Assembly: GCF_015209585.1 (NCBI RefSeq)
Contig: NZ_JADEYR010000013.1
Coordinates: 1-64,000, forward strand
Source: Brachybacterium epidermidis
GTDB taxonomy: Bacteria > Actinomycetota > Actinomycetes > Actinomycetales > Dermabacteraceae
Length of the DNA stretch: 64,000 bases
Direction: 5' to 3'
Made by a program: the position numbers and the translations under genes. Every line of letters starts with the position of its first letter. Within the stretch, counting starts at the first letter, position 1. Of the stretch, positions 26,987 to 34,643 are shown piece by piece. Under the pieces are notes generated by a model. That model worked only from the letters and a program-made list of their open reading frames with translations, ran no database searches and was not told the DNA's origin.

Positions 26987-27663
26987 ACTGGCTGCAGTCC
27001 AACCTCGACCAGATCGTGGCGTACACGGGAGCGCACCTGGCGCAGTCGCTGCCGCCCATCCTGATCGCGTTCCTGCTCGCCCTGCCGTTCGCGAAGCTGG
27101 CCAATGCCGCCGGCTGGCTGCGCACCGGCATCACCACCGCCTCCGGTCTCATGTACGCGATTCCCTCCCTGCCGCTGTTCGTGCTCCTTCCGGGCATGCT
27201 GGGCACGGGGTTCCGCAGCCCCGTGAACATAATCCTGGCGCTCACCTTGTACGGGCTCGCGCTCATGGTGCCCTCTGCTTCCGACGCCTTCCGCTCGGTG
27301 GACCGCGATGTGCTCAGCTCCGCCACTGCCCAGGGGTACGCACCGGCGGCCCGGTTCTGGGCGGTGGAGCTGCCGCTCGCCGGCCCGGTGCTGCTGGCCG
27401 GGCTGCGGGTGGTGGCGGTCAGCACCGTGTCGCTGGTGACCGTGGGGGGAGTCCTCGGGGTCCCCAGCCTGGGCATGCTGTTCGTGGACGGGTTCCGACG
27501 CGGCATCCCGGTGCAGATCCTCACCGGTGTGGTGCTCACCGCAGTGCTGGCCCTGATGCTGGACGCACTGCTGGTCCTGGCGGGCCGCATGCTGATGCCC
27601 TGGACCCGACGGGGCGCCCCGCGGCGCTCCCGGGGCCGCGAGCGCACGGGGGCGGCGGCATGA
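26983..27663 (+). CDS. opuCB: Osmoprotectant ABC transporter permease (OpuCB type)
   Basis: 226 residues from GTG 26983, overlapping the ATPase stop by four bases. Helices include GLMYAIPSLPLFVLLPGMLG and the coupling region DRDVLSSATAQGYAPAARFW. This is one of two homologous channel subunits; the other overlaps its 3' end. Confidence 0.83.
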   Translation: MNWLQSNLDQIVAYTGAHLAQSLPPILIAFLLALPFAKLANAAGWLRTGITTASGLMYAIPSLPLFVLLPGMLGTGFRSPVNIILALTLYGLALMVPSASDAFRSVDRDVLSSATAQGYAPAARFWAVELPLAGPVLLAGLRVVAVSTVSLVTVGGVLGVPSLGMLFVDGFRRGIPVQILTGVVLTAVLALMLDALLVLAGRMLMPWTRRGAPRRSRGRERTGAAA

Positions 27664-28322
27664 ACGGGAGTCCCCTGGGGCAGGCTCTGGAGTGGATGGC
27701 CGATCCCGCACGCTGGACCGGCCCCTCCGGCATCCCCGCGCGGATGCTGGAGCACCTCGGGTACACGGCGCTCGGGGTGCTGGTCGCTGCCCTGATCGCG
27801 ATCCCGCTGGGCCTGCTGGTGGGGCACACCGGGCGCGGGAAGGGGATCGTCGTGATGGCCGCCGGGGCGGCGCGCGCACTGCCCACCCTGGGCCTGGTCA
27901 CCCTGTTCGCCCTGCTGATGGGCATCGGCCTCACAGCCCCGCTGCTTGCTTTCGTGGTGCTCGCGGTACCGTCCCTGCTGGCCGGCGCGTACTCCGCCGT
28001 GGAATCGGCGGACCCGGCCACTGTGGACGCGGCCCGCGCGCAGGGCATGACCGAGATGCAGATCCTCACGCGGGTGGAGATCCCACTGGGCCTCCCGCTC
28101 CTGATCGGCGGGCTGCGCGGCGCGACGGTGCAGGTCGTCGCCACCGTCATGCTCGCGGCCTACGTGGGCAACGGTGGTCTGGGCCGGTACATCTTCCTGG
28201 GACTGGGCTCGCAGGACTACCCGCAGATGATCGCAGGCTCCGTGCTGGTGATCGCCCTGGCGCTGGTTCTGGACCTGCTGCTGCTGGGCGTCCAGCGGCT
28301 CACCGCGCCCCGCGGCGTGTGA
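27660..28322 (+). CDS. opuCD: Osmoprotectant ABC transporter permease (OpuCD type)
   Basis: 220 residues from ATG 27660, overlapping the previous stop (ATGA). It has five or six helices with ARALPTLGLVTLFALLMGIG and the ATPase-contact loop DAARAQGMTEMQILTRVEIP. The order ATPase-permease-permease-receptor with tight overlaps matches OpuC and YehXWYZ systems. Confidence 0.83.
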   Translation: MNGSPLGQALEWMADPARWTGPSGIPARMLEHLGYTALGVLVAALIAIPLGLLVGHTGRGKGIVVMAAGAARALPTLGLVTLFALLMGIGLTAPLLAFVVLAVPSLLAGAYSAVESADPATVDAARAQGMTEMQILTRVEIPLGLPLLIGGLRGATVQVVATVMLAAYVGNGGLGRYIFLGLGSQDYPQMIAGSVLVIALALVLDLLLLGVQRLTAPRGV

Positions 28323-28440
28323 GGCCGGTGACCGGATGGTCGAGGTCGGGCCCGCGCGGGCCCGTACCCTGGAACGGTCCCGAGCCCGTCCGAGTTCCTC
28401 GAGCCCCGAGCCCGTCCGAACCCACCCGTAGGAGTTCGCC

Positions 28441-29400
28441 ATGACCATTCGCAGCACCCGACGCTCCCTGCTCGCAGCCGGGGGGACCGCTGGGGTCGTG
28501 CTCGGCGCGGCCGCATGCTCGAGCTCCGACCCCTTCGAGGAGGACACCGCGCAGGGCGGCGAGGAGGGAACGGCGCCATCGGACGGCGGTGGTGCCGTGG
28601 GCTCCAGCACGCTCGTCATCGGCTCGCAGGCCTACTACTCCAACGAGATCATCGCGGAGCTGTTCGCTCAGGTGCTCGAGGCCGAGGGCTTCACCGTCGA
28701 GCGGCAGTTCCAGATCGGGCAGCGCGAGGTGTACGTGCCGGAGCTCGAGAACGGGTCGCTGGACGTGCTGCCTGAGTACCTGGGCAATCTGCTGCAGCAC
28801 TACGAGCCGGACGCCCCCAGCGCCTCGCCGGAGGAGATCCACTCCGCGCTCGGGGAGGCCCTGCCCGGGGCGCTGCGGGTGCTCGACTTCGCCGAGGCCT
28901 CCGACCAGGACTCGTACACCACGACCGCTGCGTTCGCCCAGGAGCACTCCCTGACCACGATCGCGGACCTGGCCGGCATCCCGGATCTGAGGATCGCTGC
29001 CAACAGCGAGTTCGAGGTGCGTCCGTACGGCCCCGAGGGCGCCAAGAGCATCTACGGGGTCGATGTCACCGTGGTGCCCGTGGAGGACTCCGGTGGCCCC
29101 CTCACCGTGCAGGCCCTCACCGATGGTGACGTGCAGCTGGCGGACATCTACACCGCCGACCCCGCCATCGCCGCCAACGACCTTGTGGTCCTGGAGGACC
29201 CGGAGTCGATGATCCTGCCGCAGAACGTGGTTCCCCTGGTCACCGAGAAGGTCGACGAGACCGCCGCCGCTGCGATCGAGCGCGTGATCGAGCAGCTCAG
29301 CGCTGACGACCTGGTGGCGATCAACCAGCGCAGCGTCGAGGAGCAGGCGAACTCCGCCACCATCGCCACGGACTGGCTAGGGGAGAAGGGCCTGGTCTGA
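28441..29400 (+). CDS. opuCC: Osmoprotectant-binding lipoprotein (OpuCC type)
   Basis: 319 residues. Twin-Arg leader RRSLLAAGGTAGVVLGAAAC with a lipobox Cys, then an acidic linker and an OpuAC-type receptor: VIGSQAYYSNEIIAELFAQV, ENGSLDVLPEYLGNLLQHY and QNVVPLVTEKV. Aromatic residues at YYSNE and PEYLG are positions that line the cation-pi box for quaternary amines in this family. It lies 118 bases after the permeases, the last gene of the operon. Confidence 0.87.
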   Translation: MTIRSTRRSLLAAGGTAGVVLGAAACSSSDPFEEDTAQGGEEGTAPSDGGGAVGSSTLVIGSQAYYSNEIIAELFAQVLEAEGFTVERQFQIGQREVYVPELENGSLDVLPEYLGNLLQHYEPDAPSASPEEIHSALGEALPGALRVLDFAEASDQDSYTTTAAFAQEHSLTTIADLAGIPDLRIAANSEFEVRPYGPEGAKSIYGVDVTVVPVEDSGGPLTVQALTDGDVQLADIYTADPAIAANDLVVLEDPESMILPQNVVPLVTEKVDETAAAAIERVIEQLSADDLVAINQRSVEEQANSATIATDWLGEKGLV

Positions 29401-29563
29401 CGCGCACCCGATCCTGCGCCCGCCGGTGCGACTCACGGTCGCGGAACCGCGCGGTCGAGCGGTCGACGTCATCGCAGGTCAGCTCGATAACCAGGTCTCG
29501 GCGCCCGGGGGACGATCTCGAAGTCTGGGTGACATTTCCAGGCGTGTGCGGCATGGTGGCGAC

Positions 29564-30037
29564 ATGAGCCAGAACCAGACCTCCCTCACCGTCACCCGCA
29601 CCATCGACGCCCCCGCGAAGGACATCTTCGAGGTGCTCACCCTGCCTGCCCGCCATCACGAGTTCGACGGCTCGGGCATGGTGCGCTCTGCCGAGAACAC
29701 CGAGCGCATCACCAAGTCCGGTGAGAAGTTCGTGATGAACATGCACGCCGAGATGAACGGCGGCGACTACGTGATGCACAACCACGTGACCGCCTTCGAC
29801 GAGAACAAGATGATCGGCTGGCAGCCCGCCCAGGAGAAGAACAAGGACGAGCCCGGGGGCTGGGAGTGGCTGTACGAGCTCAAGCCCGTCGATGCCGACT
29901 CCACCGAGGTATCCCTGACCTACGACTGGTCCAAGGTCGACGAGAAGCTTGCCAAAGAGGTCGGCTTCCCGGCCGTCCCCGAGGAGAAGCTGGAGGAGTC
30001 CCTCAACCTGCTCGCCGGCGCCGTCGTCAAGAACTGA
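29564..30037 (+). CDS. SRPBCC (START/Bet v1-like) family protein
   Basis: 157 residues from ATG 29564. The opening TVTRTIDAPAKDIFEVLTLPARHHEFDGSG is the usual first strand and helix of polyketide cyclase-like SRPBCC proteins, followed by alternating strands and a long C-terminal helix. These helix-grip proteins bind hydrophobic ligands; no specific role can be given. It is monocistronic and ends at a strong hairpin. Confidence 0.8.
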   Translation: MSQNQTSLTVTRTIDAPAKDIFEVLTLPARHHEFDGSGMVRSAENTERITKSGEKFVMNMHAEMNGGDYVMHNHVTAFDENKMIGWQPAQEKNKDEPGGWEWLYELKPVDADSTEVSLTYDWSKVDEKLAKEVGFPAVPEEKLEESLNLLAGAVVKN

Positions 30038-30114
30038 TCGGTCGCACCCGCGCCGATTCCGCCGGTCCGGAACCGGCCACGCTGACTGCGTCGGTCCCCG
30101 GACCGGCCCCTGCA

Positions 30115-30153
30115 CCGCAGCCCGTCCCGCCACCTCGGTGGGGTGGGCTGCGG
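30115..30153. terminator. Convergent terminator
   Basis: CCGCAGCCC (30115-30123) pairs with GGGCTGCGG (30145-30153), and the inner bases CCCGCCACC/GGTGGGG extend the stem. It lies between the converging SRPBCC gene and small membrane-protein gene. Confidence 0.7.
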
Positions 30154-30181
30154 GCTGTTCAGCGGGCGCCGTCGAGCCTGC

Positions 30182-30529
30182 TCAGCGAGGGGCGGGCGCA
30201 CCCGCCTGCGGTGGCCGGGGCGCCTGCGGCGCCCTTACCAGAGCGGCCGCGCCCCCCAGGGCGGCCAGGAACGGCACCGCCACCAGCGGATCCCCGTAGA
30301 CGATCCCGGAGGCGAAGGGCGCCACCACGCAGAGCACCACGATCCCGGTGACGGCGGTGCGGAAGGTGCTGTACGGCAGCGCGCTGCAGCTCACGGCCAG
30401 GATCGTCAGCAGCAGACCGATCACCACCACGCCGAACGAGTGCCCCCAGCCGGCGCGATCGTGGAAGGCCCAGACCAGCAAGGGGGTGGCGATCAAGATC
30501 GGCAGCGGCCATATCCGGGTCCGGTACAT
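30182..30529 (-). CDS. Small membrane protein of unknown function
   Basis: 115 residues from ATG 30529 with GGGAG upstream. Three or four hydrophobic segments (WPLPILIATPLLVWAF, GVVVIGLLLTILAVSC, TGIVVLCVVAPFASGIV, VAVPFLAALGGAAALV) fill most of the chain, ending in an Ala/Pro/Arg tail. No family motif is recognised. It faces the ATPase gene divergently, about 230 bases away. Confidence 0.6.
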   Translation of the reverse strand: MYRTRIWPLPILIATPLLVWAFHDRAGWGHSFGVVVIGLLLTILAVSCSALPYSTFRTAVTGIVVLCVVAPFASGIVYGDPLVAVPFLAALGGAAALVRAPQAPRPPQAGAPAPR

Positions 30530-30634
30530 CGAGGCTCCCTCGCGGTGTGGGGCACGTGTGCTCTGGGTTGGAGGTGGCCCGTTGCCTCGAACAGTACGCG
30601 ACAGTCGGGTGGGTGGCGGGCAACCGGAACCGGT

Positions 30635-30726
30635 GTCTGCAGCTTGCCGACCTGGCCTTCTGCAGAATGTCGAATAGTCGTTCTGCAGGATGTCGATCAA
30701 GAATCCTGCAGAATGCCGGACACAAC
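30635..30726 (+). repeat. Four 23-bp direct repeats with a CTGCAG core
   Basis: Units start at exactly 30635, 30658, 30681 and 30704. Each has (T/C)CTGCAG followed by (A/C/G)(A/T)TG(T/C)CG(A/G), then a 7-base variable spacer. The best copies begin TTCTGCAGAATGTCGA; TTCTGCAGAA is itself a perfect palindrome. The array ends 37 bases before the GTG of the AAA/DUF4143 gene. The regular 23-bp phase is that of an operator array or iteron set. It is too short and spacer-poor for a CRISPR. Confidence 0.75.
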
Positions 30727-30762
30727 CTGTGACCTGCATCGTTCGTCCTCTAGAGTGGCGGC

Positions 30763-32031
30763 GTGGACACCTTGACGAACTTCGGCGTGGCGTATCGCCC
30801 GCGCGTGGTCGACGCAGTCGTGTCATCGGCTTTGGCCGGCTCCGGGGCGGTGATCATCGAGGGGCCACGGGGGTGTGGGAAGACGATGACGGCTCTGAAT
30901 CTGGCGGAGAGCTACGTCTTCCTCGATTCGCCGGAGGCCCAAGAGCTCGCCGAAGTCGCACCGCAGGTGCTGCTGGACGGTGCACAGCCCCGGCTTCTCG
31001 ATGAGTGGCAGGTGATGCCTGAGATGTGGAACCGGGTGCGTCGACAAGTCGACCTCGGCGGACATCGGGGGTCATTCATCCTCACCGGGTCAGCGGTCCC
31101 TTCTGACGATGTGACGCGACATTCCGGTGCAGGGCGCTTCCTCAGGGTTCGGGAGCACACTCTGACCTGGTTTGAGAAGGGATGCTCTAGGGGCTCGGTC
31201 TCCCTGCGGTCTCTCCTTGATGGAGAGCCCGTGGAGACTGTCGCTGCTGCTCCGACTCTTGACGATGTCATCGCGGGTGTGGTGCGCTCCGGCTTTCCGG
31301 GGCTGGTGGACCTTTCGGAAGAGGGTGCACTGCGGCAGGCCCGGGCATACCTCGGAGAGGTGGCGCGTACCGACCTTCCCCGGCTCGCCTCCACGCGACA
31401 GAGGCCCGTTGTCATCGACCAGTTGCTGCGTTCCTTTGCGCGGTCCACCGCCTCGGAAGTCACGCAAGCGGCGATACTGAAGGACCTCGAGCCGGTGGCG
31501 GGATCGATGGCTCGTGAAACCTTGGCGAGCCTTATCGAAGTGCTCCGTCGGATGTTCGTCGTTGAGGCGGTCCCCGCGTGGATCCCGCGGCTTCGATCCA
31601 AGGCTCGGGTGCGAACGTCGCCGAAGTACCATCTGGCCGATCCTGTCCTGTCGGCCGCTGCTCTCGGGGCGACGTCAGCCGATCTCAGGCGGGACCTTGA
31701 GACTCTCGGGCTGATGTTCGAGTCCGCAGTTGTGCATGACCTGATGGCGCTTGGCGAGGCTTCGGGCGCCCAGGTCCATCACTATCGGGATTCGAACGGG
31801 AGGGAGATCGATGCGGTCCTCACCTGGCCGGGGGGACGCTGGGCCGCGGTCGAGGTCAAGCTCGGAGGCCGCGCAGCTGGGGCAGCCGCTGAAAAGCTCC
31901 GAGTGACGGTGGAGGACATCGCAACGCACGCCGGGCCCCCGGTGTTCACGGCCGTCGTCACGGGGACGGGAGCGACCATGCAGCTGGACAACGGCGTGTC
32001 CACGTTCCCGCTCGCTGCCCTCGGATCCTGA
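30763..32031 (+). CDS. AAA_14/DUF4143 ATPase
   Basis: 422 residues. The N-terminal AAA domain has P-loop GPRGCGKT at 34-41, Walker B LLDEWQVMPEMWNRV and sensor ILTGSAVP. The C-terminal DUF4143 domain has the PD-(D/E)XK-like core YRDSNGREIDAVL followed by AAVEVKLGG, the Asp and Glu-x-Lys of a nuclease-like fold. Such orphan ATPases are common in prokaryotes, of unknown role, sometimes linked to mobile elements or defence. Codon use is less GC-extreme than in neighbours, hinting at acquisition. It stands alone behind a four-copy 23-bp repeat, with TAGAGT (30751-30756) as a possible -10. Confidence 0.8.
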   Translation: MDTLTNFGVAYRPRVVDAVVSSALAGSGAVIIEGPRGCGKTMTALNLAESYVFLDSPEAQELAEVAPQVLLDGAQPRLLDEWQVMPEMWNRVRRQVDLGGHRGSFILTGSAVPSDDVTRHSGAGRFLRVREHTLTWFEKGCSRGSVSLRSLLDGEPVETVAAAPTLDDVIAGVVRSGFPGLVDLSEEGALRQARAYLGEVARTDLPRLASTRQRPVVIDQLLRSFARSTASEVTQAAILKDLEPVAGSMARETLASLIEVLRRMFVVEAVPAWIPRLRSKARVRTSPKYHLADPVLSAAALGATSADLRRDLETLGLMFESAVVHDLMALGEASGAQVHHYRDSNGREIDAVLTWPGGRWAAVEVKLGGRAAGAAAEKLRVTVEDIATHAGPPVFTAVVTGTGATMQLDNGVSTFPLAALGS

Positions 32032-32077
32032 ACGGCTCCGCGCGGAACTGCCGGCATGCACCAACTAGGCTCTGACC

Positions 32078-32950
32078 ATGGGCAGGGTGACCGAGACGAA
32101 GCGGATCCGCACCGTGCGAGTGCGGGACGGTCGGCTGTACGCCGGCCGCAAGGGCGACCATGTCGCCGTCGAGGAGCCCCTGGACATCCGGTTGAACGGC
32201 CAGCAGCTCTCCCTGACGATGCGCACCCCCGGCAGCGATGTGGAGCTGATCCACGGCTTCCTGCACGGCGAGGGGATCATCGCCTCCCGTGAGGACATCG
32301 TCGAGGCCCGCTACTGCGACGGCGCGGTGGTGGACGACGGCAGCGGGTTCGCGCAGAACACGTACAACGTCATGGACTTCACCACCGCCCGCCCGCAGCT
32401 GCAGCAGGTTCCCACCAAGCGCTTCACCACCACCTCGGCATGCGGGGTGTGCGGCTCCGAGAGCATCGACGCGGTGCGGCAGAAGGGCCGCTACGTGCTG
32501 ATGGGCAGCTGGACGGTGGATCCGCGCGCCATCCTCGATGCCGCCCGCAACCTCACCGACGACCAGGCCGTGTTCTCCCGCACCGGGGGAGTGCACGCCG
32601 CCGCCCTGGTCACCCGGGACGGCGAGGTGCTGGTGGTGCGGGAGGACGTGGGCCGCCACAACGCGGTGGACAAGGTGATCGGCTGGGCCCTGCTCGAGGA
32701 CCGCCTGCCGCTCAACGACTGCTTCCTGCTGGTCTCCTCCCGTGCCAGCTTCGAGATCGCCCAGAAGGCATTCATGGCCGGGATCCCCCTGCTGGCCTGT
32801 GTCTCGGCTGCCAGCTCACTGGCGATCGACACCGCCCAGGAGGTGGGGATGACGCTGGTCGGCTTCACGCGTGCCTTCGACGACGGCGACGGCCGCATGA
32901 ACGTGTACACCCACCCCGAGCGCCTGGACCTCACGGACGCCGAGGGGTGA
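32078..32950 (+). CDS. fdhD: Formate dehydrogenase accessory sulfurtransferase FdhD
   Basis: 290 residues. FdhD passes sulfur from a cysteine desulfurase to the molybdenum cofactor of formate dehydrogenase. Seen: EEPLDIRLNG near the N-terminus, the Cys-x-x-Cys loop SACGVCGSESI at about residues 123-127, FSRTGGVHAA, REDVGRHNAVDKVIG and SSRASFEIAQKA, the family signatures in order. No formate dehydrogenase subunit is in the window. The stop overlaps the start of the ASCH-domain gene by four bases. Confidence 0.93.
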   Translation: MGRVTETKRIRTVRVRDGRLYAGRKGDHVAVEEPLDIRLNGQQLSLTMRTPGSDVELIHGFLHGEGIIASREDIVEARYCDGAVVDDGSGFAQNTYNVMDFTTARPQLQQVPTKRFTTTSACGVCGSESIDAVRQKGRYVLMGSWTVDPRAILDAARNLTDDQAVFSRTGGVHAAALVTRDGEVLVVREDVGRHNAVDKVIGWALLEDRLPLNDCFLLVSSRASFEIAQKAFMAGIPLLACVSAASSLAIDTAQEVGMTLVGFTRAFDDGDGRMNVYTHPERLDLTDAEG

Positions 32951-33396
32951 GCCTCGACGCCTTCTGGGCCACCGCGCGAAGAAGCTGCCCCGCGCTGCCG
33001 TGCGAGCTCCCCGAGGCCTGGGCCTTCGGGGCCACCCCCGAGCAGGCCGACGAGCTGCTGGCCCTGGTGCTCGACGGCATCAAGACAGCCACCGCCTCCT
33101 CCCTGCAGGACTACCGAGTCTCAGGCGACCCCCTTCCCCGGGAGGGCGACCTCTCGATCGTGCTGGACGGTGCCGGCCGGCCGCGGGCGGTGCTCGAGAC
33201 GACCCGGGTGAGCGTGGTGCCCTTCGACCAGGTGGACGCCGCCCATGCGCATGCCGAGGGGGAGGGCGACCGCTCCCTGGCCCACTGGCGGCGGGTGCAC
33301 GAGGCGTTCTGGCGCGAGCACGGGGAGGATCCCCGCGGTGTCACCCCGGACATGCCGGTGGTGTGCGAGAGGTTCCGCCTACTGTTCGTAGCGTGA
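32947..33396 (+). CDS. ASCH-domain protein
   Basis: 149 residues from GTG 32947, overlapping fdhD. The core WAFGATPEQADELLALVLDG, then KTATASSLQDY and PREGDLSIVLDGAGRPRAVL, matches ASCH (PUA-like beta-barrel) proteins such as YqfB-type amidohydrolases and RNA-binding relatives. The Lys of IKTATAS and a downstream Glu (HEAFWREHGED) are candidate active-site residues as in YqfB. Translational coupling to fdhD implies co-expression; no functional link is evident. Confidence 0.8.
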   Translation: MSLDAFWATARRSCPALPCELPEAWAFGATPEQADELLALVLDGIKTATASSLQDYRVSGDPLPREGDLSIVLDGAGRPRAVLETTRVSVVPFDQVDAAHAHAEGEGDRSLAHWRRVHEAFWREHGEDPRGVTPDMPVVCERFRLLFVA

Positions 33397-33544
33397 CGGT
33401 GTCGGAGCGGCGGTATCGAGGACCGGCTCAGTCTCGAGTGCCGCGATCGCCTCCGCGCTCACGGCGGTCGCATCCTCCAGCCAGACGGGCACGTCCCCGC
33501 CCACATAGGGCCGTACCAGTCCGTACGGGCACAGTCGCGGCGCC

Positions 33545-34504
33545 TCAATCCAGCGCCAGCAGGCGCGCGGCGGTGGCCTCATCGAGCACCAGGTCCGTCG
33601 CGCACGCCGCCCGCAGCGCCGCACGCAGGGGCACCGCCTTGCGGGCACCGGAGGCCACCAGCACCCGCCGGGGGATCGAGGCCAGCGCCGCGGGGCTGGG
33701 CCCCGAGCAGCGCTGGTTCATGCGCACGTCGCGCCAGGACCCGTCGGCCCGCAGGAACACGGTGCACACGTCCCCCACCGCCCCGTCGGAGTACAGCTGG
33801 GCGAGATCGTCCTCCGTGAGGTAACCGCTGGCGTGGACCTGGCTGGGCACCTCGGCATCGAAGGCGCCCACCCCGAACACCGCCAGACGACAGCGGCGCT
33901 GCATCTCCAGCACGTGCCGCACCGAGCGCTCGCGCCACATGGCCTCCCGCGTGGAGGGATAGTCGAAGATGGCCGGCACCGGGAAGTGGTGCACCGTGGC
34001 AGACCAGCGCGAGGCCACCCGATCCATCACGGTGGACACGTTGGCCAGGCCCGAGCCCTCGGTGTTGATCGCCCCGTTCAGCTGCACCACCTGCGCTCCC
34101 AGCACGGGTCGGGGCGCCAGCTGCTCCACCACCGCCGTGACGGTGGTGCCCCAGGCGATGCCCACCACCTGATCCGGCTGCAGCAGGTCCTCGACCACGC
34201 CCGCGGCATCCGCCGCCACGGCGCGCAACCGCTCCCGCTCGGAGCTGTCGGGTCTGGTGGGCACCACGTGGGTGCGCACGCCGTAGCGCTGACCGATCGC
34301 CGAGCGCAGGTCCGCCAGGCGGCGCACCCCCGGGGGCCGCAGCGTGATCCGCACGATCCCCTGCTCCCGGGCATCGCGAAGCAGGCGGGACACGGTGGAG
34401 CGGGAGATGCCGAAGGCGGAGGCGATGGCCTCCATCGTCTGGCCCTCGTCGTAGTACATCCGTGCAGCCTCGTAGGCGCTCTGCTGCCGTGCATCCTGGG
34501 CCAT
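33545..34504 (-). CDS. SorC/DeoR-type sugar-binding transcriptional regulator (glycerol locus)
   Basis: 319 residues from ATG 34504. N-terminal helix-turn-helix: YYDEGQTMEAIASAFGISRS followed by TVSRLLRDAREQGIV. The remainder is the SorC effector domain, a phosphosugar-isomerase-like fold: GVVEDLLQPDQVVGIAWGTT, QLNGAINTEGSG, FGVGAFDAEVPSQVHASGYL. It is divergent from glpD with 139 bases between starts, containing a palindrome. Inference: it controls glpD (and perhaps glpFK) in response to a phosphorylated C3 or sugar ligand. Confidence 0.85.
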   Translation of the reverse strand: MAQDARQQSAYEAARMYYDEGQTMEAIASAFGISRSTVSRLLRDAREQGIVRITLRPPGVRRLADLRSAIGQRYGVRTHVVPTRPDSSERERLRAVAADAAGVVEDLLQPDQVVGIAWGTTVTAVVEQLAPRPVLGAQVVQLNGAINTEGSGLANVSTVMDRVASRWSATVHHFPVPAIFDYPSTREAMWRERSVRHVLEMQRRCRLAVFGVGAFDAEVPSQVHASGYLTEDDLAQLYSDGAVGDVCTVFLRADGSWRDVRMNQRCSGPSPAALASIPRRVLVASGARKAVPLRAALRAACATDLVLDEATAARLLALD

Positions 34505-34515
34505 GCCCCCAGTGT

Positions 34516-34529
34516 TGCACGTTCGTGCA
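34516..34529. promoter_or_regulatory. Palindromic operator between regulator and glpD
   Basis: TGCACG TT CGTGCA is a perfect 6+6 inverted repeat, 12 bases upstream of the regulator start and 115 before glpD. A GCACGTTAGCGT half-site-like sequence follows at about 34548-34559. It is a likely site for the SorC-type protein. Confidence 0.5.
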
Positions 34530-34643
34530 CCCCGCTTGCCGAGCCCCGCACGTTAGCGTCATCCTGGGCCCTAAGTCCCGGTCGTCTGGCGATGGACCCC
34601 CAGTCCGCCCGGGCAGCCGAACCTCTACGCGAAGGAGCGCCCC

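Noticed and set aside
30037-30115. tRNA or small RNA between the SRPBCC gene and the terminator
   Set aside because: Contains short inverted repeats (GCCGGT/ACCGGC) but no cloverleaf or T-loop consensus. No tRNA was recognised anywhere in the window.
30635-30726. CRISPR array
   Set aside because: The 23-bp period includes only a 7-base variable part, there are four units, and no cas genes exist in the window.
33379-33504. Possible 41-residue minus-strand gene (reads DVPVWLEDATAVSAEAIAAL and ends SRYEQ) after the SorC regulator
   Set aside because: The composition looks coding, but there is no ribosome-binding site, its 3' end overlaps the ASCH gene, and the only start is a GTG. It may be a remnant; not supported enough to list.
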